Source: Novosphingobium sp. SG751A (GTDB lineage: Bacteria; Pseudomonadota; Alphaproteobacteria; Sphingomonadales; Sphingomonadaceae). From it: a DNA stretch of 64,000 nt. The first letter of the stretch is position 1. Each line of letters starts with the position of its first letter. The position numbers and the translations under genes are program-made. Positions 26,168 to 34,622 of the stretch are shown in pieces. Below the pieces are notes generated by a model. It saw only the letters and a program-made list of their open reading frames with translations. It searched no databases and had not been told where the DNA came from. The stretch is taken from NCBI RefSeq assembly GCF_013149295.1, contig NZ_JABGCB010000018.1:1-64000 (forward strand). The letters run 5' to 3'.

Positions 26168-27246
26168 ACGACACACTCCCCCCGCTTCGCACCGGCGGCG
26201 CGCAAGGCTATTTACGCATCGCCACGGAAGAAGCCTTCGCCATTCCCGAAATGGTCGAGATTTACCGCGACATGCTGGCCAGCCCCGATGTGGACCCCGG
26301 CGTGCGCAGCCTGCTGGGCTTTTATTTCACCCATGAATCGGAAAGGGCGCGCTGGGTGCGCGACCGGCTGCTCGATCTGGGGCAGCAGCGGATCGCCGAT
26401 ATGGACGAGCGAGGGATCGACATTCAGGTGCTGGGCCTGACCTCGCCGGGGGTGCAGATGCTGGCGGCGGACCGGGCAACGGCGCTGGCCGAATTGGCCA
26501 ATGACCGTTTGGCGCAGGCCTGCGCCGATCATCCCGACCGCTTTGTCGGCCTCGCCGCCTGCGCCTTGCAGGAGCCGGACAAGGCCGCGCGCGAGCTTGA
26601 ACGCGCGGTGGGCCGCTTGGGCATGAAGGGCGTGATCGTCAATTCGCACACTTTGGGCGAATATCTCTCCGACCCCAAATTCTGGCCGATGCTGGAGGCG
26701 GCCGAGGCCTTGGACGTTCCGCTCTATCTGCATCCGCAAACCCCGCCTGCCTCGATGATCGGCCCGATGGTCGAGGCCGGGCTGGACGGCGCGGTTTTCG
26801 GCTTTGGCGTCGAAACCGGCTTTCACGCGCTGCGCATGATTACGGCGGGGGTGTTCGACCGTTTTCCCCGGCTCAAACTGGTGCTGGGCCATATGGGCGA
26901 GGCCTTGCCCTACTGGCTCTATCGCCTCGATTTCATGCATGGCGCACAGGTTCGCTCGGGGCGCTATGAAGTCCTCAAACCCCTGCAGCGCGGGCCGATT
27001 TCGGCCTATTTGCGCGAAAATGTCTGGGTGACCTGTTCGGGCATGGCGTGGGAACCGGCGATCCGCTTCTGTCAGGATGTGCTGGGCATGGACCGGGTGC
27101 TTTATGCGATGGACTATCCCTATCAATGCCCCGCCGATGAAGTGCGCGCGCTTGATGCGATGGGCCTTGCCGATGCCGACAAGAAGCGCTTCTTTCAGAC
27201 CAACGCGCAGGACCTGTTCAAGATGACAGCAAAGGTTGCAGCATGA
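26164..27246 (+). CDS. ligW: Amidohydrolase-family decarboxylase, LigW-like (5-carboxyvanillate decarboxylase type)
   Basis: 360 aa TIM-barrel metal enzyme. It matches my memory of LigW (GYLRIATEEAFA near the N-terminus, MGEALPYWLYRLD, YAMDYPYQ) over most of its length. Metal and catalytic residues are present: Glu22 in TEEAF, His190 in YLHPQ, His243 in LGHMGEA, Asp317 in AMDYPY, with Arg61 and Arg254 at substrate positions. LigW removes the 5-carboxylate of 5-carboxyvanillate with Mn2+, giving vanillate. Alternative substrates of this family are 2,6-dihydroxybenzoate and other ring acids. It overlaps the aldehyde dehydrogenase stop and is followed by DUF3237 and a permease, so an aldehyde-to-acid-to-decarboxylated-phenol route is likely. 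Confidence 0.82.
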   Translation: MNDTLPPLRTGGAQGYLRIATEEAFAIPEMVEIYRDMLASPDVDPGVRSLLGFYFTHESERARWVRDRLLDLGQQRIADMDERGIDIQVLGLTSPGVQMLAADRATALAELANDRLAQACADHPDRFVGLAACALQEPDKAARELERAVGRLGMKGVIVNSHTLGEYLSDPKFWPMLEAAEALDVPLYLHPQTPPASMIGPMVEAGLDGAVFGFGVETGFHALRMITAGVFDRFPRLKLVLGHMGEALPYWLYRLDFMHGAQVRSGRYEVLKPLQRGPISAYLRENVWVTCSGMAWEPAIRFCQDVLGMDRVLYAMDYPYQCPADEVRALDAMGLADADKKRFFQTNAQDLFKMTAKVAA

Positions 27247-27725
27247 CCGACCCGCATCCGTTTTTCCCGCAGCTGGAATATGCCTTTACCATCGCGATCA
27301 AACTGTCGGGGCCGCCCACGCGGGTGCAGCCTTGCGTGACCGGGCAAAACCGGGCGATCATCCATATCACCGAAGGCACGATCACCGGCCCCATGCTGCA
27401 AGGGCGGGTTGTGCCGATGTCGGGCGCGGATTGGGCGCAGATCAGGCCCGATGGCACGCTGGATTTCGATGCGCGCTATACGCTCGAACTGGCCGACGGC
27501 ACGCCGGTCTATATGCAGAACCGGGGCTTCCGCTGGGGATCGCCCGAGGTGATGGCGGCGCAGGCGCGGCGCGAGCCGGTGCCCTTCGATGCCTATTACA
27601 TGCGCGTCACGCCCCGTTTCGAGGTGGCCGCTGGGCCGCATGAATGGCTGGCCAAACATGTGTTCGTGGGCGTGGCCGAGAAGCTCCCCGAGGGCAATGC
27701 CATCCATTATTTCGTGGTGCGCTGA
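27243..27725 (+). CDS. DUF3237 family protein
   Basis: 160 aa with the same plan as the DUF3237 protein at 2864-3343: LEYAFTIAIKLSG, EGTITGPMLQG, DGTLDFDARYTLE and YYMRVTPRFEVA. The biochemical role is unknown. ATGA overlaps with the gene before it and a 1-base gap to the permease show tight coupling. Its pairing with a ring decarboxylase here and with an enolase in the other operon suggests a general accessory function rather than a step tied to one enzyme. Confidence 0.8.
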   Translation: MTDPHPFFPQLEYAFTIAIKLSGPPTRVQPCVTGQNRAIIHITEGTITGPMLQGRVVPMSGADWAQIRPDGTLDFDARYTLELADGTPVYMQNRGFRWGSPEVMAAQARREPVPFDAYYMRVTPRFEVAAGPHEWLAKHVFVGVAEKLPEGNAIHYFVVR

Positions 27726-27726
27726 T

Positions 27727-29055
27727 ATGGCCCCGTTCGACGTTCAGCGCTTCATCGACGAGCATCGCTGGGCGCCGGTCCAGTATGGCTTGCTGGTGGT
27801 CTGCCTGTTGCTGCTGTTCACCGATGGCTTTGACATCTTCATGTTCGGCAAGGTCGCGCCCGTCATCGCCAAACATTTCGGCACGACCCCTGCAGGCCTG
27901 AGCATGGTGGTGGTGGCCCAGCAGGTGGGGCTGGCATTGGGCGCGTTCCTGATCAGCCCCTTTGCCGACCGCATCGGGCGCAAGCGGGTGCTGGAGTTTT
28001 GCGCGCTGGGCTTTGGCCTTTTGACGATCCTGAGCGCGCAGGCGACCTCGATCCCCGCCTTTGCCCTGCTGCGCGGGCTGGCGGGGGCTTTGCTGGCGCC
28101 GGTGGTGCCGATCACCCTGGCGCTGCTGGCCGAATTCACCCCGCGTCAACGGCGCACCACGATCATGGCGGTGGGGTTGGTGGGATATGGCCTTGGCAAT
28201 GCGGGCAGCGCGTTTTTTACCGCAAGGTTGCTGCCCTCCTATGGCTGGACAGGGCTGTTCTGGTTCTGCGGCGCGGTGGGTCTGCTCTGTGCCGGATTGC
28301 TGTGGCTGTTGCCTGAAAGCCTGCAATTTCTGGTGGCGCGCAATGCTGTGGACCCCCGGATCGCGCGCATTGTGCGCCGGATTGATCCGGCCACGCCCCT
28401 GACCGGCAACGAGCATTTTGCGCTCACCGACAAGGCCGATAGCCGTCTGGCGCCTTTGAGCGAATTGTGGCGCGAGCAGCGTCACGCAACGTTGGTGTTT
28501 TGGGCGGCGTCTTTCGCCAGCATGGGCATGATCGCGCTTTTCGCCTCATGGATGCCCAGCTTCTTTCATCAGATGGCGGGCGTGCCGGTCGAACGTTTCG
28601 CCGCGGTGGCCAGTTTCGGTTTGCTGGGCGGATCGGTGGGCACCTTGCTGGCCGGCGGGTTGCTCGATCGTTTGCCGCCGCGGCCGGTGATGGTCGGCTT
28701 TTACCTGATACAGGCGACGGCGGTTTGCGGGCTGGGCCTTATCCCCTTTGCCTCGGGGGTGTTTCCCGCCGTGCTGTTCCTGTGGAGTCTGGCACAAGGG
28801 GGCGGGCAGGCGGCCCTGAACGTCAGCATCGTCCATGCCTATCCGCTGGGCCTACGCAGTTCGGGCCTTGGCTGGGCCGGTGGGGCGGGGCGCATCGGCG
28901 GCATCGCCATTCCGTTGCTGGGCAGTTTGCTGCTTTCAACGTCGCTGTCTCTGAGCGCGGTGATGGCGCTGCTGGCCGCCGGGCCTTTGCTGATCGCCTT
29001 GCTCCTGATGGTGGCGGGGCGTGGTCTGGCGTTGGGTCCGCCGGGGCGGCCGTGA
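27727..29055 (+). CDS. MFS transporter, aromatic acid:H+ symporter (AAHS) type
   Basis: 442 aa inner-membrane permease with about 12 hydrophobic segments. Helix 1 carries LFTDGFDIFMFG, the DGFD motif of PcaK/BenK-like aromatic-acid carriers, and loop 2-3 has PFADRIGRKR. A start at 27727 was chosen because it lies one base after the DUF3237 stop; the open frame extends further left only inside that gene. Last gene of the LysR-linked operon, probably importing an aromatic acid that the decarboxylase or dehydrogenase acts on. Confidence 0.87.
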   Translation: MAPFDVQRFIDEHRWAPVQYGLLVVCLLLLFTDGFDIFMFGKVAPVIAKHFGTTPAGLSMVVVAQQVGLALGAFLISPFADRIGRKRVLEFCALGFGLLTILSAQATSIPAFALLRGLAGALLAPVVPITLALLAEFTPRQRRTTIMAVGLVGYGLGNAGSAFFTARLLPSYGWTGLFWFCGAVGLLCAGLLWLLPESLQFLVARNAVDPRIARIVRRIDPATPLTGNEHFALTDKADSRLAPLSELWREQRHATLVFWAASFASMGMIALFASWMPSFFHQMAGVPVERFAAVASFGLLGGSVGTLLAGGLLDRLPPRPVMVGFYLIQATAVCGLGLIPFASGVFPAVLFLWSLAQGGGQAALNVSIVHAYPLGLRSSGLGWAGGAGRIGGIAIPLLGSLLLSTSLSLSAVMALLAAGPLLIALLLMVAGRGLALGPPGRP

Positions 29056-29264
29056 TATCGCTGCGCTTTCGATTGGGCCCGCTTTATGGCGCCGCCTATC
29101 CGACCTTTTTTGGCAGGGAGAATGTCATTGAACATATCAATCCCACCTGCTATTTCCCATCATAACGATCCCGGTCTATAACGGGCATAACGGCAAGAGG
29201 TCTTCCCGCGTAAAAACGGCAGGCCCTGACATAAGCGCCGCGTGGGGAGAGGCTGCAACAAGCC

Positions 29265-29807
29265 ATGGATGACGGCATCATCGCCTGGATCGGGGCGAAC
29301 CTCCTGCCTTTTGAGGGTGAGGTACGCCGCTGGCTGCGCCGTGTCAGCAAGTCGCGTGATCTTGAGGATGACATCATTCAGGACGCCTATTGCCGGATCG
29401 GCGCGGCGCAGGATCTGTCCCATATCCGCAATGGCCGCGCCTATTTCTACACCGTCCTGCGCTCCATCATGATCGAGCGGTTTCGGCGCGAGAAGATTAT
29501 TAAATTCGAAAGTCTGGCGGAAATCGAATCCCTGCACGTCATAGATGAGAGTCCCTCCGCCGAGCGCGTGCTCAGCGGACAGCAGCAATATGAAATGGTG
29601 TGCAGGCTGATCGAAGGCCTGCCCGATCGATGCCGGGAGGTGTTCACCATGCGCAAGGTGCATCAGTTGAGTCAGCGGGAAACGGCCGAGCGATTGGGCA
29701 TTTCGGAAAACATCGTCGAAAAGGATGTGGCAAGGGGGATGAAATTGCTGATGCAGGCCATAAGCGATCTGGACGCCGGTGAGCAGCAGGAAGGCACCGC
29801 AAGATGA
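29265..29807 (+). CDS. ECF RNA polymerase sigma factor, FecI-like
   Basis: 180 aa with sigma region 2 (SRDLEDDIIQDAYCRI) and region 4 (LPDRCREVFTMRKVHQLSQRETAERLGIS). FecI-type factors direct transcription of a cognate TonB receptor when an outer-membrane signal is relayed. The stop overlaps the start of the FecR gene (ATGA). The ATG lies after a 209-base gap from the MFS gene in which I saw no further gene. Confidence 0.9.
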   Translation: MDDGIIAWIGANLLPFEGEVRRWLRRVSKSRDLEDDIIQDAYCRIGAAQDLSHIRNGRAYFYTVLRSIMIERFRREKIIKFESLAEIESLHVIDESPSAERVLSGQQQYEMVCRLIEGLPDRCREVFTMRKVHQLSQRETAERLGISENIVEKDVARGMKLLMQAISDLDAGEQQEGTAR

Positions 29808-30775
29808 CCCCCGATCCGGCGACCACGATCGACGAGATGGCCGCCCGGTGGCTGGCCCGCATGGTGTCGGGCCATGCCAGCGAAGAAGATCGTGCCAGTC
29901 TGACCCTGTGGCTGGAGGCGGACAGTCGTCACAAGGGCGCCTATATGCGCGCGATGGCGCTATGGCGGATGCTGGACGGCGCGGCGCAGGCTCCGGCCTT
30001 GCCGACGGCGCATGCAGTTCTGCCGGTGCGCAACCGGGTTCATCCGCGTTTGACCCGGCGCCGGATGCTTGGCGGGGCGGGCGCCATGGCGGCCTCGGTG
30101 GCCGGGGCGCTGGTCCTGCGCAATTATCTGCGCGATGAGCAGCAGATTTTGCAAACGGGCCGGGGTGAGGTTCGAGAATTTGCGCTTTCCGATGGATCCC
30201 ATATCGTTCTGGATAGTGGATCGCGCGTCGATGTGACGATGCGGCGCGATGCGCGCGACGTGGCGCTGGTTGAAGGAACCGGCTGGTTCCACGTTGCCAA
30301 GGACAAGACCCGGCCTTTCACCGTTTCGGCCAATGGGGCCCGCTTCGTTGCGGTCGGCACCGCCTTTTCGGTCAGCAGGGAGGGCGCGACGCGGATCGTG
30401 GTCAGCGAGGGCATCGTACGGATGACAGCCGCCGATCATGCGCGCGCCATCGACCTGCACCGCAATGAAACCGCGATGATCGACCGGGCCGGAGGGCTGA
30501 AGCTGGCCCGCCTGTCCGATGATGCGATGAACCGCCAGATGGCATGGCGCGAAGGGTCGGTCGGGCTGGACGGGGAAACCCTGCGCGAGGCGGCGGACAG
30601 TTTCAACCGCTATAACCGGACCCAGATCGTCATTGTCGATCCGGCGCTGGGCGACAAAAGGGTCATCGGCTGGTTTTCGCGCGGTGATCCTCAGGGCTTC
30701 GCGCTGGCGGCGGCCACCATGCTGGATGCCAAAGTGGACCGGCAGGGCGAAACGATCCGCCTGATGAAAAAGTGA
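29804..30775 (+). CDS. FecR-type anti-sigma factor/transmembrane sensor
   Basis: 323 aa. An N-terminal cytosolic DUF4880-like helical region (MAARWLARMVSGHASEEDRASL) is followed by one membrane segment near residues 86-104 and a periplasmic FecR domain (GEVREFALSDGSHIVLDSGS). The segment just before the helix reads LTRRRMLGG, a twin-arginine pattern; FecR of E. coli is known to use the Tat system. It holds the FecI-like factor inactive until the receptor's N-terminal domain signals. Cotranscribed with the sigma gene. Confidence 0.88.
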   Translation: MTPDPATTIDEMAARWLARMVSGHASEEDRASLTLWLEADSRHKGAYMRAMALWRMLDGAAQAPALPTAHAVLPVRNRVHPRLTRRRMLGGAGAMAASVAGALVLRNYLRDEQQILQTGRGEVREFALSDGSHIVLDSGSRVDVTMRRDARDVALVEGTGWFHVAKDKTRPFTVSANGARFVAVGTAFSVSREGATRIVVSEGIVRMTAADHARAIDLHRNETAMIDRAGGLKLARLSDDAMNRQMAWREGSVGLDGETLREAADSFNRYNRTQIVIVDPALGDKRVIGWFSRGDPQGFALAAATMLDAKVDRQGETIRLMKK

Positions 30776-30844
30776 ATTTTTCTGTGCTTCGATAGAATAA
30801 TCGGGGGCACGAAGGTTTTTGTAAAAATATCCAGTCAGAGCGGC

Positions 30845-30873
30845 GGAATATTTTTTCACGCTCGTCATCTGTC
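30845..30873 (+). promoter_or_regulatory. Candidate ECF-type promoter upstream of the FecA-like receptor
   Basis: GGAATA (30845-30850), a 17-base spacer, then TCTGTC (30868-30873). This loosely matches the FecI-class pattern GGAAAT-N17-TCCTTT. It lies 52 bases before the receptor start, where a promoter read by the adjacent sigma factor would be expected. The match is modest. Confidence 0.35.
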
Positions 30874-30924
30874 CTGAAGACCAAAAACACCCTGGACAAC
30901 AAAGGGTGAGGTAAGGAGAGAGTG

Positions 30925-33900
30925 ATGAGAGGAAGCCTTTGTCGGGCGGCCTTGATGGCCAGTGTTGCCATCTATGCCCAGCCTGCCACCGCCACAGCAC
31001 AGACCAGGAATTTCGATCTTCCTGCTCAATCGGTGCGTACCGGTCTGCCCCTGTTTGCCAGACAGGCCGGGCTTCAGATCATCTTTCCGCTCGACGATGC
31101 CAGCGCGGGCAGAATTCAATCCCTGCACGGCGCCTATGATGTCCGACAGGCCCTCAAAACTGTCCTGACCGGGACCGGGCTGAGCGTGATCAGCGACAAT
31201 GGGCATACGGTGGTCCTGCGCAAATCGGGCGAGGCGTCCCATGCCCGGACGACCCCGGTGGCCATGACGCAGGCCATCGGCCTTCCTGTGGCGCCCATCG
31301 AAGGCGGGGCACGCCAGCCCGAACCGCCGGTCCAAGAAATTATCGTGACCGGCAGCAACATCAAGCGCGCCGACAGCGGCGCCCTGCCTTTGTCGGTCGT
31401 CGATCGCAGCGCCATCGAAACGCGCAATGCCAGCACGCCCGTCGCGCTGCTCACCAGCCTGCCGCAGGTGACGGGTGCGCCGCTCAACGAAGGGGCCAAT
31501 GGTTCCTTTTCGGCGCGCGGCGATTTCGCGGCGATCAACCTGCGCGGTATCGGCAGCGGCAATACGCTGGTCCTGCTCGACGGGCGCCGCCTTGCCCCCC
31601 ATGCCATCAGCACGACCGACGAAGGCGGCCTGCCTTCCTCTTCTGTCAATGTGAATCAATTGCCGACACAGGGTCTGGATCACATTGAATTGCTGCGCGA
31701 TGGCGCCTCCTCGATCTATGGCTCCGACGCGGTGGCGGGCGTCATCAACTATATCATCGACAAGAAATTCAACGGGCTGGAGGCCAGGATCCGCTCCACC
31801 GCGAATGAATATGGCGATGGCAAGGAGTTCAGCGGCTCGCTGCTGGCGGGCATGAAATTCGCGCAGGGGCGCGGGCATGTCACGGCCACCGTCGATTTTT
31901 ACCACCGCGACGCGATCTTTCTGAAAGACCGACCCTATACCGCCGCCGGCAATTTCGTTTCGCAGGCCCCCGCGCCGTGGAATGCGGTCAGCACGCTGAT
32001 CCCGCTGTCGGCCAACCCCTTCTATCGCCTGCAGGCGGCGGGGGCCTATCCCAGCTTTATCGTGGGTTCGGGCAGCACGACGAATTATGTGGTGCCGCAA
32101 AGCAGTTCCTATTCCCTCACCACCACCGCGCCTGCGCGCAGCATCGATACCGCGCCCGGCTATTACTTCAACAACAATGCCTATCAGGCCATCGTGCCGC
32201 AAAGCGACCGGATCAACCTGTTCGCGGCGGTGGATTATGAGCTTTCGCCCGCCATCACGGCCTTTGCCGAATTGTCCTATTACCGCGCCCATTCGGTGCT
32301 GGTGCGCCAGCCCATCAGCTATAACGGCGGCAGCTTTGCCGATCAGAAGCTGATCGTGCCCGCCGGCAGCCCGTTCAACCCCTATGGCCAGCCCGTCACG
32401 CTGCTCACCAAGGTCTTCACCGATCTGCCCAATGAGCGCGATGAGATTACCGATACGGTTTACCGGGTTCTGGGCGGGCTGCGCGGCACGCTGGCCGACA
32501 AGTGGCGCTGGGAAGCGGCGGCCTATTACACCGCCAGCGAAGTGACCGACATCGGCCATAATGCCGTGCGCGAAAGCCTGCTGCAAAAGGCGGTGAGCGA
32601 TGGCACCTACAATCCCTTCGGCTTTACCTTCAAACAGGTGGGCGGGGCGGTTGTCGTTGATCAGCCCTACAGCAATCCGGCCAGCGCCTACAGCCCGTTT
32701 CTGGCTGATTTCAAGCGGCAGGGCCGGTCGTCGCTGGCCAGTGTGGACGCGAAAATCAGCGGCAAGCTGATCGATCTGTGGGCAGGGCCCTTGTCGGTTG
32801 CGGCGGGCGGCGAATTCCGGCGCGAGACGTTCAGTTTCACCATGCCGCCCTATGCGGGGCTGAACCCGGCGGGATCGGGACTGGCGACGGATAACAATGA
32901 TTTCATCCTGTTCGGTCCCGCCGCCAACTGGGCCGCAAGCCGCAACATCAGCAGCCTTTATGGCGAGGCGGTGTTGCCGGTCATTTCTCCCGACAACAAG
33001 GTGCCGCTGATCCGCTCGCTCGAACTGACCGGATCGTTCCGGTTTGAGAATTACAGCGATTTTGGCTCAGTGGTGAAACCCAAATTCGGCGCCACGCTGC
33101 GCCCGACCCGCTGGCTGCTGTTCCGCGGTTCGTACAATCAGGGTTTTCGCGCGCCCAATCTGCCCACACTCAATGGTGGCGAACGCAAGAGCCTGTCGGT
33201 GTTCCTCGACCCTATGACCAATGTCAGCGGGCCGCGTTGGACAATTTTTGCGGGCAATTCGACGCTCAAGCCCGAGGAATCGACGGGGCGGTCGCTGGGC
33301 GCGGTGGTCGATGTGCCCTTTGTGCGCGGCCTGCGTTTTTCGGTCGATTACTGGGAGATCAGCCAGCGCAATCTGATCACCACGGTGGCTGTGTCCGACA
33401 TTCTGCAAAATGACGCGGCCTTGCTCAGCAAGATCGTCGCGGCCAATCCGGGCATCGCCTATGGCGCTCAGCCGTTCGGCAGCGGCACCGATGCTTATAA
33501 GGGCGATCCGCGCGTCATCCGCAATGCCGACAACACGGTCTATGGCGTGCGTACGCCGCCCTATAATTCGGCCAGTTCCTTCATCTCCGGCCTCGATTTC
33601 AGCGTCACTTATCGTTTGCCCGAATTGCCGGTTGGCCGCTTCATGCTGCAATTCGACGCGGCCAACCTGCGCCGTTACGAGGTGACGCCCACCACGGGCT
33701 CGCTGCCCGATGTGCGGCTGGGGCGGGATGGGGCCAGCAAATGGCGCGGCAATCTCAACCTGACCTGGCTCAAGGGCGGCTTTTCGGCCTCGCTGGGGGC
33801 CTATTACATCGGCTCCTATCAATCGAGCAGCGTGACCCTGCCGGTCGCCACCGCCGCTCAGCAGGCCCAGTCCGAAGCGCTGTACCAGCAATTGGGCGCC

Positions 33901-34167
33901 CCGTCCTATATCGCCAAGGGCACCAATCTGGGCACGGTCTATTACCGCTATGTCGTGCCTGCAACCACCACCTACAACCTGTCGGTCGGCTATGAGTTTC
34001 GCGACCGCCGCGATGTGCTGAACGGGCTGGGCGTGCGGCTCGGCGTGGTCAATCTGCTTGATCAGCACCCCCCGCTCGACGGCACGCCGCAGGGCTATAA
34101 CACGGGTGTTTATGGCCAATTGCTGCCGGGCCGGACCTGGACGCTCGACATTTCCAAGAAGTTTTGA
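30925..34167 (+). CDS. FecA-type TonB-dependent receptor with N-terminal signalling (STN) domain
   Basis: 1080 aa. After a signal peptide ending ATATAQ comes an STN domain of about 75 residues (NFDLPAQSVRTGLPLFARQ through VISDNGHTVVLRK), then TonB-box-like QEIIVTGSNIK, a plug with RDGASSIYGSDAVAG and a large barrel ending LDISKKF. Such receptors both import a ligand and signal to FecR. GGAGAGAG precedes the start. The thiol-redox genes follow with only an 11-base gap, an unusual continuation of a fec-type locus. Ligand unknown. Confidence 0.9.
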   Translation: MRGSLCRAALMASVAIYAQPATATAQTRNFDLPAQSVRTGLPLFARQAGLQIIFPLDDASAGRIQSLHGAYDVRQALKTVLTGTGLSVISDNGHTVVLRKSGEASHARTTPVAMTQAIGLPVAPIEGGARQPEPPVQEIIVTGSNIKRADSGALPLSVVDRSAIETRNASTPVALLTSLPQVTGAPLNEGANGSFSARGDFAAINLRGIGSGNTLVLLDGRRLAPHAISTTDEGGLPSSSVNVNQLPTQGLDHIELLRDGASSIYGSDAVAGVINYIIDKKFNGLEARIRSTANEYGDGKEFSGSLLAGMKFAQGRGHVTATVDFYHRDAIFLKDRPYTAAGNFVSQAPAPWNAVSTLIPLSANPFYRLQAAGAYPSFIVGSGSTTNYVVPQSSSYSLTTTAPARSIDTAPGYYFNNNAYQAIVPQSDRINLFAAVDYELSPAITAFAELSYYRAHSVLVRQPISYNGGSFADQKLIVPAGSPFNPYGQPVTLLTKVFTDLPNERDEITDTVYRVLGGLRGTLADKWRWEAAAYYTASEVTDIGHNAVRESLLQKAVSDGTYNPFGFTFKQVGGAVVVDQPYSNPASAYSPFLADFKRQGRSSLASVDAKISGKLIDLWAGPLSVAAGGEFRRETFSFTMPPYAGLNPAGSGLATDNNDFILFGPAANWAASRNISSLYGEAVLPVISPDNKVPLIRSLELTGSFRFENYSDFGSVVKPKFGATLRPTRWLLFRGSYNQGFRAPNLPTLNGGERKSLSVFLDPMTNVSGPRWTIFAGNSTLKPEESTGRSLGAVVDVPFVRGLRFSVDYWEISQRNLITTVAVSDILQNDAALLSKIVAANPGIAYGAQPFGSGTDAYKGDPRVIRNADNTVYGVRTPPYNSASSFISGLDFSVTYRLPELPVGRFMLQFDAANLRRYEVTPTTGSLPDVRLGRDGASKWRGNLNLTWLKGGFSASLGAYYIGSYQSSSVTLPVATAAQQAQSEALYQQLGAPSYIAKGTNLGTVYYRYVVPATTTYNLSVGYEFRDRRDVLNGLGVRLGVVNLLDQHPPLDGTPQGYNTGVYGQLLPGRTWTLDISKKF

Positions 34168-34178
34168 GGAGCCCGAGG

Positions 34179-34622
34179 ATGAGACATCTCGCATGGAGGG
34201 CTGCTGCCTTCCTACCGCTGCTGGCGATTACCGCCCCGGCCCCCGCCGCCGCCCCAGTCGAACAGACCGTGCTGAAAATCGAGCGACAGCGGCTGGATGC
34301 CACCGTCGCGCGCGATCTGACCGCGCTGGACCGGATGACCACCGCCGATCTCAACTATGTCCACGCCGGCGGATTGCGGCAGAACAAGGCACAATATCTC
34401 GCCTATATCGCCAAGGGTGAAGTGACGCTGGCATCCTATGACATAGGCAAGGAAAGCGTGCGGGTGATCGGCGATGTGGCCGTCACCCACGGGCTTTACA
34501 CCTTTGCCACCAATGCATCCTCTCCCCCCGTCCGCACGGGCAAGACGCTGTTCACCGCGGTCTATGTCCGGGACCATGGCCAATGGCGGCTTCAGGCTTG
34601 GGAGGCAACGAAGGTTCCATGA
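34179..34622 (+). CDS. Secreted NTF2-like protein (DUF4440 type)
   Basis: 147 aa with a signal peptide ending APAAAP, then a cone-fold domain with RQRLDATVARDLTALDRMTTADLNYVH and the C-terminal YVRDHGQWRLQAW strand, as in DUF4440/SnoaL-like proteins. A second gene of the same kind is at 37498. The ATG at 34179 follows GGAG; its stop overlaps the start of the DsbD-like gene (ATGA). Probably periplasmic; no catalytic residues could be assigned. Confidence 0.78.
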   Translation: MRHLAWRAAAFLPLLAITAPAPAAAPVEQTVLKIERQRLDATVARDLTALDRMTTADLNYVHAGGLRQNKAQYLAYIAKGEVTLASYDIGKESVRVIGDVAVTHGLYTFATNASSPPVRTGKTLFTAVYVRDHGQWRLQAWEATKVP

